The position numbers and the translations under genes are program-made. Shown here one piece after another: positions 1 to 4,667 of a DNA stretch of 6,396 nucleotides (position 1 is the stretch's first letter; each line of letters starts with the position of its first letter). The stretch is from NCBI GenBank assembly GCA_902826505.1, contig CADEFG010000307.1, positions 1 through 6,396 on the forward strand, read 5' to 3'. Source of the stretch: an uncultured Acidobacteriota bacterium (GTDB lineage: Bacteria; Acidobacteriota; Blastocatellia; Pyrinomonadales; Pyrinomonadaceae). Below the pieces are notes generated by a model that was not told the DNA's origin, did not search any database, and was given only the letters and a program-made list of their open reading frames with translations.

Positions 1-584
1 TTTTTTTGGACTAGCGGAGTAACGATGCCGCCGAGAAACGAGGAAATGCCGTCGAGATTGACGGTTTCGATGTTCAGTTGCCCGATGACCGTTTGCTGCG
101 CGGGATCAAAACGAAGTTCGAGATTTGCCTGCGTCCAGCCGCTGAAATTTATACAGCCGAGCATCGAATTGTAAGTTCCGCTAAAGGCGAGCGGCGCGAC
201 AATTTTATTGTTTTCAAACTTTAAAGTGCTCTGGACGCCGCTGCCTTCGGGCAAAAGCGTGATCCGACCGTCGCACGCGCCGCCCTGCAAAAGCGCGTAG
301 CTTGCCGCTTCGGATTTTTTCGCGCCCGTGTTTTCGGTCAGGCTCAAAGGAAATGACGGCGCGTTCATATCGCGGAAAATCGTTTTTAAAACTTCGTTAA
401 AAAAGTCTTGTTTCAAAACGATCTGCGCGGTTGCCGGCGGATTTCCGGTCGGCTCGGGCGGCTGGATCGGATTGCCCGGCGCGAGCGCCGAACGCGGCAC
501 ACCGACAAAAAGATAAAAGGTCAAAATCCCGCCGAGAATTATACCAACCAGACTGCCGACAAAAAATGTTACGGTTTTGCTCAT
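1..584 (-). CDS. Single-pass membrane-anchored protein of unknown function, C-terminus cut by window edge
   Basis: The frame is open from an ATG at 584 to the window edge, giving 194 full codons and no stop, so the gene is partial. A GGAATTTT stretch with an AGGA core lies just upstream and supports this start. Residues about 4-27 form one hydrophobic, glycine-rich membrane segment (FFVGSLVGIILGGIL), and no charged cleavage region follows, so it looks like an uncleaved anchor. A proline-rich linker comes next (around PPEPTGNPPA), then a domain probably outside the cytoplasm with alternating hydrophobic residues and two cysteines (in GGACDG and MLGCIN) that could form a disulfide. The visible C-terminal part (VNLDGISSFLGGIVTPLVQ) looks amphipathic and could belong to a lipid- or membrane-associated domain, but I do not recognise the family. 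It lies 63 bases after the lipoprotein stop on the same strand and may be cotranscribed with it. Confidence 0.8.
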   Translation of the reverse strand, partial: MSKTVTFFVGSLVGIILGGILTFYLFVGVPRSALAPGNPIQPPEPTGNPPATAQIVLKQDFFNEVLKTIFRDMNAPSFPLSLTENTGAKKSEAASYALLQGGACDGRITLLPEGSGVQSTLKFENNKIVAPLAFSGTYNSMLGCINFSGWTQANLELRFDPAQQTVIGQLNIETVNLDGISSFLGGIVTPLVQK

Positions 585-647
585 AAAATTCCTATTAACC
601 GGAGCGCCCAAAATTTGCCGCCTGCGCTCGGGTCAAAAATTCCTTTT

Positions 648-1565
648 CTATTGCGCCGCTGCCGGTGAATTCATCGGTGTGGTCGTTGAATTGGCGTTTG
701 AATTCGCATTCGTTTGCGCCGATTTCAAGGCTTGCGAAAGCAAAACCGCGACGGCGTTAAAGATCAGATCAGCCTGGGCTTTGACCTGCGCCGAATCGAT
801 TTTCGCAAAATCGGTCGGGACGGCAAAAAGCTCGGGCGTCGTTTCGGTTTTAATATCGCTCATTTCCGTGACGATCCGCAAACCTTTATAGCCCTGGACG
901 TTTCCGCCCTGCGACTCGGAAACCGTTTCGGAATGAAGCGGCAAACCCGTTTCCTTGTCGATCAAAAAGAACGATTCGGTTTCAACCTGTCCGGCGGTGG
1001 TTTGCGTATTGGTCACCGCGCCGTAACGATATTTGATAACCGTCCGACCGTTAACGTTTTCCTCGCCGATCCGTTCGACGCCTTTAACACTCTTGATCTG
1101 ATTGACGACCTGTTCGGGCATCATCAATTGGCGAACTTCAAAACCGAGCGAATCTTTGTCCAAAACAGCATACTGTTTGCGCGTCGGCAAGATCAAATAG
1201 GTCGTGCCGGCTTTATCGAGATAAACAACCTTGTCGCCGTTCGGCAAATTGAATTCCATCCGGCGGTCGGCGGCGTTGCGCGCGACATTCGCCGAAATTG
1301 CCGGCAGTGTCGTCGCCGATTTTTCTCCGGTCGCTTCGAGCTTTAACTGAACGATCGCCTGATATTGTTCGGGTTCTTTCGTTTCCGAGATCGTCGAATT
1401 CGGATCAACCTTCGCGATATTCGTATTGGCGTTTGCATTACTAAACGAATTCGAAATGTTGGCGTTCGTGCTAACTCTATTCGTACTAACATTTCCCGTA
1501 TTCGGCTGGCAAGCCGTCAAACTCAGGAAACCGGAAACCAAAACCGTCAAAAATAGCTTTTGCAT
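648..1565 (-). CDS. Secreted lipoprotein with LolA/DUF4412-like domain
   Basis: This 305-residue protein has a lipoprotein signal peptide: a positive start (MQK), a hydrophobic core and the lipobox LTAC, with Cys19 as the predicted lipidated residue. Position +2 is Gln rather than Asp, which fits outer-membrane sorting. Residues 20 to about 50 are a low-complexity Asn/Thr/Ser linker (NANANTN), and a second Asn-rich stretch occurs near the C-terminus (NANSNAN), ending in PAAAQ. The middle (about 65-250) is beta-rich, with phrases such as MEFNLPNGDKVVYLDKAGTTYLIL, a FLIDKETGLPL turn, and PELFAVPTDFAKI. This resembles LolA/LppX-like and DUF4412 periplasmic proteins, which bind lipids or have unknown ligands; the assignment is by eye. 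An AAGGAGAG ribosome site (1575-1582) precedes the ATG. The protein could bind a lipid or stay on the membrane surface; its ligand cannot be told from sequence. Confidence 0.85.
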   Translation of the reverse strand: MQKLFLTVLVSGFLSLTACQPNTGNVSTNRVSTNANISNSFSNANANTNIAKVDPNSTISETKEPEQYQAIVQLKLEATGEKSATTLPAISANVARNAADRRMEFNLPNGDKVVYLDKAGTTYLILPTRKQYAVLDKDSLGFEVRQLMMPEQVVNQIKSVKGVERIGEENVNGRTVIKYRYGAVTNTQTTAGQVETESFFLIDKETGLPLHSETVSESQGGNVQGYKGLRIVTEMSDIKTETTPELFAVPTDFAKIDSAQVKAQADLIFNAVAVLLSQALKSAQTNANSNANSTTTPMNSPAAAQ

Positions 1566-1597
1566 TTGAAAAATCTCTCCTTAAACTGAATGAAATC

Positions 1598-1626
1598 AAT
1601 ACAGCTTTTTTTTCAAAATTTATCAA
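1598..1626 (-). promoter_or_regulatory. Weak candidate promoter for the lipoprotein gene
   Basis: In the 84-base gap before the lipoprotein, TTGATA (1621-1626) and TGTATT (1598-1603) lie 17 bases apart on the minus strand, ahead of an AT-rich leader and the AAGGAGAG ribosome site. The -10 match is only 4 of 6. AGCTTTT and AAAAGCT nearby can pair across the same stretch, but no T-run follows, so I do not call a terminator here. Confidence 0.28.
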
Positions 1627-1649
1627 TTGCAAAAGCTATGCCTTTATAA

Positions 1650-2210
1650 TTATGGCGTGGCTTTAATGACGCAGCCGTCGAGATAATCGGTCGGATCCAT
1701 CAAATCCTTGCGGCGCGAATAGGTCTTTGCGGGTTTGAAATTGAGATATTTCATATTGCCTTTTTCAGTCGGATAACTGATGTCTTCGGCATTTGAATAC
1801 ATCTCGAAATGAAGCATCGAAGAAACGGTTTGGGCGCCGACGTAAGCGATCAACTGACCTTCTTTAACCTCGGCTTTCGGTTCGATCCCTTTCGGAACGC
1901 GAATCGCGATCTCGCCGTAACGGACAAGAAAAGTTTTGTGTTTGACCAGCAGATCGTAAACCATCAGGCATTCGACACCTTCTTTACAGACGCTTTTTTT
2001 ATTGGCTTCGTCCCAAACGTGCGGACCGCTTTCAAAAAATCGGCGCGGTCCGTAGATCACCGTTCCGTCTTCGACCGCATAGATTTCGGTGTCCGGAACG
2101 GCGATCAGATCGCACGCCGGATGCAGAAGCGAGCCGCGGTCGTCGCCGAATTTTCGTCCGCCGGTTTTATAACTCAAAGCCGGTCGCGCCGGCAATGGAA
2201 AAGTCGCCAT
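1650..2210 (-). CDS. M23 (LytM-fold) peptidase-like protein lacking catalytic histidines
   Basis: This 186-residue protein has the layout of an M23 metallopeptidase domain. His30 and Asp34 form the HxxxD zinc motif (LLHPACDL), followed by the beta-roll phrase VPDTEIYAVEDGTVIYG. VKEGQLIAYVG (about 115-125) precedes the final strand MLHFEMY, where His134 is the third zinc ligand. The C-terminus has the usual DPTDYL ending. Canonical M23 enzymes such as LytM have HLHFE at the last motif and an H in a YxHL motif. Here the first is Met132 and the second reads Y98-G-E100-I, so both general-base histidines appear absent. The protein may bind zinc or peptidoglycan without cutting it, or may belong to a variant subfamily with Glu in that place. 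There is no signal peptide or membrane segment, which is odd for a cell-wall hydrolase. The start is firm: GGGAGGAA lies 6 bases before the ATG. Confidence 0.8.
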   Translation of the reverse strand: MATFPLPARPALSYKTGGRKFGDDRGSLLHPACDLIAVPDTEIYAVEDGTVIYGPRRFFESGPHVWDEANKKSVCKEGVECLMVYDLLVKHKTFLVRYGEIAIRVPKGIEPKAEVKEGQLIAYVGAQTVSSMLHFEMYSNAEDISYPTEKGNMKYLNFKPAKTYSRRKDLMDPTDYLDGCVIKATP

Positions 2211-2274
2211 AAAAAATTCCTCCCAAAATTTTCAAGATACAGAACAGTTTATAAAATTCGGTGAAATTTTTAAA

Positions 2275-2420
2275 TAACTACTCTGTAATCTAAGTTTGTT
2301 AAGTTTCCAAACTTGGCGGCTTGGCGGGAAATTAACTTGTCTGAAATGAAAAATTTAATTTCCCGCCAAGGCGCCAAGCCGCCAAGAAAATATCAAGAAA
2401 CTTAGATTACAAAGTAATAA
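2275..2420. repeat. 146-bp inverted-repeat element with CTTGGCGG octamers (MITE-like or hairpin)
   Basis: The outer arms 2275-2297 and 2398-2420 are inverted copies matching at 20 of 23 positions, including 14 perfect bases (TGTAATCTAAGTTT). Inside, 2320-2335 pairs perfectly over 16 bases with 2355-2370, leaving a 19-base loop. The left arm carries two octamers CTTGGCGG (2312-2327). The right arm carries three octamers NCGCCAAG (2363-2386), so one unit is extra and would bulge out. No reading frame fits inside. It is either a non-autonomous palindromic repeat or a large hairpin acting on the RNA between the deacetylase and the M23-like gene. Similar NCGCCAAG-type repeats occur between genes in environmental bacteria, as far as I recall. 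Confidence 0.8.
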
Positions 2421-2478
2421 CATTATGTTTTCGGTTGTGTCCTAAAATTAGTTGCCGGAAAATTCAAATCCAAAATCA

Positions 2479-2511
2479 GTGCTGAAAGCGTAATGGAGCA
2501 CCGCTTTGCAC
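2479..2511. other. Intergenic stem-loop
   Basis: GTGC and AAAGCG (2479-2482, 2485-2490) pair with CGCTTT and GCAC (2502-2511), giving a 10-bp stem with a two-base bulge and an 11-base loop. It lies about 190 bases past the deacetylase stop. No T-run follows on either strand, so it is not a standard intrinsic terminator. The remaining bases from 2421 to 2532 hold nothing else I can support. Confidence 0.4.
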
Positions 2512-2532
2512 AAAGGCATCACAACGCGCGTG

Positions 2533-2581
2533 AATCGAAAATCGTCAATCGTCAATCGTCAATTGGGAATCGGGAATCGTC
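2533..2581 (+). repeat. Heptamer tandem array, seven units of AATCGNN
   Basis: Seven contiguous 7-base units fill 49 bases: AATCGAA, three copies of AATCGTC, AATTGGG, AATCGGG and AATCGTC. Only the last two bases vary, apart from one C-to-T change. The pattern resembles the short tandem heptamer repeats known from filamentous cyanobacteria, though kinship is not implied. It lies between genes and opposes a second array at 2621-2648. Confidence 0.85.
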
Positions 2582-2620
2582 AAGCAAAATGTCCGGTTCA
2601 CTTAAATATTTAGGGTTATA

Positions 2621-2648
2621 TTCGATTTCCGATTTTCGATTCCCGATT
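2621..2648 (-). repeat. Heptamer tandem array in opposite orientation, four units
   Basis: On the plus strand this reads TTCGATT, TCCGATT, TTCGATT, CCCGATT. On the minus strand each unit is AATCGNN, the same family as the 2533-2581 array 39 bases away. The two arrays can therefore pair into an imperfect hairpin. They end about 50 bases beyond the deacetylase stop codon. Confidence 0.8.
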
Positions 2649-2697
2649 ACCGAACGCGCCGACTTTAAAATAATGCGTCAGTGAAATTTCAATCAAA

Positions 2698-3645
2698 TCA
2701 TTTCGACATACTCTTTTGCCGCGCGTCGTTGAACATTTTTTTTATAAATTCCGGCTCGTCCGGCTCAGCTACTGCGGGCAAGTTCTTTGTCTTTCGCCAG
2801 CGGTGGATCCAGGAAACTCCGCGGTTCATCTGGGCGTCGGCAAGGCTGTAAGTTTTATCCTTCAACGCTTCTTCAAGAGCGATGAACGAATAGCCGCGAC
2901 GCTTCATCATTGCCGCGAGTTTATCAAGATAATCGGCGTTCAGATCGTTGGCGTGAAGCAGCAGCACCTGTTTTATTTCATAACCGAAAGAGTCTTTCGA
3001 AAGCTGCTCGAAAAATTCGAACATTTTCTCGATATAAGGAATATATGCTTCGCCGACAAGGGACATCGTTTTCGTGTCGCCTCGTTGTTTGGCTTTGTAA
3101 TAGGTATAGGCGAAAACATAATCGACATTGTCGATCGTGACCGGCGCAACCGTGTAGCCGCGTTTTTTCAAAAAAGCGGCAAGCGCATTTTGATATTCAA
3201 CGGTCAATCCGGTAAATAATTGCGGGTGACGAAAATAACGCAGTTTCATATTTTTTTGATTGAGCAGCAACCGCGTAACCGTTTCGCCGCGAATAACGTC
3301 TTCCTCGTAGGCTTCGATCGGGATTTTCTCAAGGTTGACGTGAGAAAAGGTGTGATTTCCGAGTTCCAACCCGGCATCGAGCCACATTCGCAAAAGTTCG
3401 GTTCGTCCGTCAATTTCACCCGGAACGAATAATTTACTTTCGTTGACGAAGCCGATTGCCGGAATGTTGTTCGATTTTATGCTTTGAAGAAGTTTTTTCG
3501 TTATTTCCTGCTTTGCCTGCAAACTGTACTCGTAACTTGTCGGTAAATCATCAAAAGTTACAACCACTTCGCGTTTTTGTCCGAAAGCGCCAGCCCAGCA
3601 AAATAAAATAAACAACCACGAAACAAAATAATTTAATCTGCTCAT
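2698..3645 (-). CDS. Secreted polysaccharide deacetylase, NodB/CE4 family
   Basis: This 315-residue protein begins with a signal peptide (MSRLNYFVSWLFILFCWAGAFG, likely cut before QKR) followed by one NodB domain. The family motifs are all visible, numbered from the start chosen here: TFDD (30-33, with catalytic-base Asp32 and metal-binding Asp33), NHTFSH (97-102, with metal ligands His98 and His102), RYFRHP (136-141), TIDNVDY (about 170-176) and LLLHAND with His231. CE4 enzymes remove acetyl groups from N- or O-acetylated sugars in chitin, peptidoglycan or other polysaccharides, using a divalent metal. The exact substrate cannot be told. Two ATGs lie close together, at 3651 and 3645. GGAG abuts the first directly but is 6 bases from the second, so 3645 is preferred; using 3651 adds two residues. 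A strong promoter with two operator-like dyads lies directly upstream, suggesting tight, inducible control. Confidence 0.93.
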   Translation of the reverse strand: MSRLNYFVSWLFILFCWAGAFGQKREVVVTFDDLPTSYEYSLQAKQEITKKLLQSIKSNNIPAIGFVNESKLFVPGEIDGRTELLRMWLDAGLELGNHTFSHVNLEKIPIEAYEEDVIRGETVTRLLLNQKNMKLRYFRHPQLFTGLTVEYQNALAAFLKKRGYTVAPVTIDNVDYVFAYTYYKAKQRGDTKTMSLVGEAYIPYIEKMFEFFEQLSKDSFGYEIKQVLLLHANDLNADYLDKLAAMMKRRGYSFIALEEALKDKTYSLADAQMNRGVSWIHRWRKTKNLPAVAEPDEPEFIKKMFNDARQKSMSK

Positions 3646-3655
3646 TTCCATCTCC

Positions 3656-3671
3656 TACGAAAGTGTTCGTA
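3656..3671. promoter_or_regulatory. Operator-like dyad O1, TACGAA-N4-TTCGTA
   Basis: TACGAAAGTGTTCGTA is a perfect 6+6 dyad around AGTG. It abuts the GGAG ribosome site of the deacetylase and lies just after the predicted transcription start, so a bound protein would block initiation or early elongation. It repeats the arms of O2, centred 31 bp away, about three helical turns, placing both sites on the same face of the DNA. Confidence 0.75.
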
Positions 3672-3680
3672 ACAACTCAC

Positions 3681-3710
3681 AGCATATACGAAGCGTTTCG
3701 TAGATGTCAA
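3681..3710 (-). promoter_or_regulatory. Sigma-70-type promoter of the deacetylase gene
   Basis: A perfect -35 box TTGACA (3705-3710 on the minus strand) is followed by two overlapping -10 candidates: TATATG (3683-3688, spacing 16) or TATGCT (3681-3686, spacing 18), each matching 4 of 6. Transcription would start near 3674, giving a leader of roughly 30 bases with GGAG at 3652-3655. The spacer is occupied by dyad O2. Confidence 0.7.
3687..3702. promoter_or_regulatory. Operator-like dyad O2 in the promoter spacer
   Basis: TACGAAGCGTTTCGTA carries the same arms as O1 around GCGT. Symmetry extends outward to 8 of 9 bases per arm (ATATACGAA against ATCTACGAA). It lies between the -35 and -10 boxes, the classic place for a repressor. 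Dyads of this shape suit dimeric winged-helix or TetR-type repressors; BlaI/MecI-type regulators are one candidate. No regulator gene lies in this window. Confidence 0.75.
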
Positions 3711-3898
3711 ATCGTGCGCTTGGTTTGATCGGTAAAAGCACCGGACAATTGATCGACCCGAATCATTCCGGATAAACAGATGAAAAACTTCAAACGGTTG
3801 TGCTGAATTTCCTCAAACAGTTTTTTTGTAAGGGATTGCGTTTGTTTGGGAATACGGTAAGTATTGAAAAAGGCGAACGGATTTTCAACTATCTGTGA
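3704..3898 (+). pseudogene. Possible decayed reading frame with one internal stop, family unknown
   Basis: A single plus-strand frame runs 64 codons from an ATG at 3704 to a TGA at 3896, interrupted once by TAA at 3773. The first part reads RALGLIGKSTGQLIDPNHSG. After the stop it continues in the same frame as DEKLQTVVLNFLKQFF and IEKGERIFNYL. Composition looks protein-like and there is no ribosome site. I do not recognise a family. It may be the remnant of a lost gene or a chance frame; it overlaps the deacetylase -35 box. Apart from this and the two inverted repeats, I see nothing else in the 3711-4132 gap, which looks AT-richer than its surroundings. Confidence 0.25.
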
Positions 3899-3905
3899 GT
3901 TGCAC

Positions 3906-4018
3906 TTTCTTTGGCGTTTGGTTCATGCGAATTGATTAGATCGACAAAAAAATGAGTTCGATCAGTTATTCGGTTTGAAAGTTGAACGGAATTTGAACCA
4001 ATCCGCCCGCCAAAGAAA
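3906..4018. repeat. Imperfect inverted repeat
   Basis: TTTCTTTGGCG (3906-3916) is matched by CGCCAAAGAAA (4008-4018), and TTGGTTCA (3918-3925) by TGAACCAA (3994-4001). The right arm has about five extra bases between the two blocks. The enclosed stretch of about 70 bases has no convincing reading frame. It abuts another inverted repeat at 4020-4097. Confidence 0.55.
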
Positions 4019-4019
4019 C

Positions 4020-4097
4020 GGGTTTGTTTTTTGTTGTTTGTCAAAAAATGTAAAAATTGGCAAATATCAAAAAATTGCAGGAGAAAAAAACAAACCC
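4020..4097. repeat. 13-bp perfect inverted repeat with 52-base loop
   Basis: GGGTTTGTTTTTT (4020-4032) and AAAAAACAAACCC (4085-4097) are exact inverted copies. The long AT-rich loop makes a transcription terminator unlikely, although it lies some 35 bases past the stop of the 147-residue gene on its transcript. It begins one base after the neighbouring inverted repeat ends. Confidence 0.55.
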
Positions 4098-4132
4098 AAA
4101 ATTCTTTGCGGTTTTATTCTTTTGAGATCCGC

Positions 4133-4576
4133 TTACAAGTCGATGTCAATCGTCAGCTTTAGGTCACTCGTATCCTGGTTGAAAACGTGAAGCTGAAAGT
4201 TTTTGAAGCAATTGGCGAAGTGGATCGTGACCTGGTCGCCCATATCTTCGTCCTGATCTTCGATAATTTGCAAAAGCTCTCGGGCGATTTGCTCGGACGG
4301 TTTGCTGGTTTGAAACTTGTACATAAAACTAAAATCGCCTTTGACGGTCAGGTGCAAATTCATCCCGAAATTGATGACATAAGTCCAAAACATATTCTGT
4401 CCGATCTTCTTAAATTGTCCTTCGATTCCTTCCACCAAAGCGCCTTGAGCTTTTTTTAAGGGATTTTTCGGAACTACTTTGAGCGCGTTGGCGATCCAAA
4501 TATCGCCTTCCGTCCATGCACTGCTGCTAAATTTGAAGCCGTGGCTTCCTGTCGCACTTAAATCAAAACCTATCAT
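4133..4576 (-). CDS. Hypothetical protein, 147 residues
   Basis: I do not recognise this protein. It has no signal peptide, membrane segment or lipobox, so it is probably cytoplasmic. The N-terminal half is mixed (MIGFDLSATGSHGFKF, then a KNPLKKAQGALVEGIEGQFKK helix-like stretch). A charged helix with many acidic residues follows (ARELLQIIEDQDEDMGDQ), and the C-terminus has alternating hydrophobic residues suggesting beta strands (VTIHFANCF, LKLTIDIDL). The start is set at the ATG at 4576 because AAGGAG lies 8 bases upstream. A longer frame beginning with TTG at 4606 would put that ribosome site inside the gene and is rejected. It follows the helicase gene by 91 bases with its own weak promoter, so a functional link to the helicase is not shown. 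Confidence 0.8.
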   Translation of the reverse strand: MIGFDLSATGSHGFKFSSSAWTEGDIWIANALKVVPKNPLKKAQGALVEGIEGQFKKIGQNMFWTYVINFGMNLHLTVKGDFSFMYKFQTSKPSEQIARELLQIIEDQDEDMGDQVTIHFANCFKNFQLHVFNQDTSDLKLTIDIDL

Positions 4577-4617
4577 TTTTTTGTACTCCTTTTTACTTTT
4601 TCCCAATTGGGGCTTTC

Positions 4618-4645
4618 AGATTATTACCGAATACCGCTGCGTCAA
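4618..4645 (-). promoter_or_regulatory. Weak candidate promoter for the 147-residue gene
   Basis: TTGACG (4640-4645, 5 of 6 matches to the -35 consensus) and TAATCT (4618-4623, a poor -10) lie 16 bases apart on the minus strand, between the helicase stop and the AAGGAG ribosome site of the next gene. Confidence 0.3.
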
Positions 4646-4657
4646 TTTAACGGTATT
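4630..4657. other. Stem-loop just after the helicase gene
   Basis: AATACCG (4630-4636) pairs with CGGTATT (4651-4657) across a 14-base loop, starting 10 bases past the helicase stop on its transcript. No T-run follows, so it is at best a weak or factor-assisted terminator. It overlaps the candidate promoter of the next gene. Confidence 0.4.
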
Positions 4658-4667
4658 TAGTAAGACT

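Noticed and set aside
714..1346. Long plus-strand open frame of 210 codons opposite the lipoprotein gene
   Set aside because: It is an antisense shadow of a gene with signal peptide, lipobox and ribosome site; its own product is Arg/Phe-rich with no recognisable domain.
1809..2264. Plus-strand open frame opposite the M23-like gene
   Set aside because: It is antisense to recognisable M23 motifs, and the product has no domain or ribosome site of note.
2533..2648. CRISPR-like array
   Set aside because: The units are 7 bases and contiguous, with no spacers, and no cas gene is visible.
2493..2684. Plus-strand frame of 63 codons over the heptamer arrays
   Set aside because: It is created by the repeats (NRQSSIGNRESS-like text), with no ribosome site and no domain.
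3975..4190. Plus-strand frame of 71 codons in the gap
   Set aside because: It runs across an inverted repeat and into the end of the 147-residue gene, and its composition is not protein-like.
4577..4606. Ten-residue N-terminal extension of the 147-residue protein from a TTG
   Set aside because: The extension is encoded by the ribosome-site region itself (AAGGAG), and the ATG at 4576 has ideal spacing.
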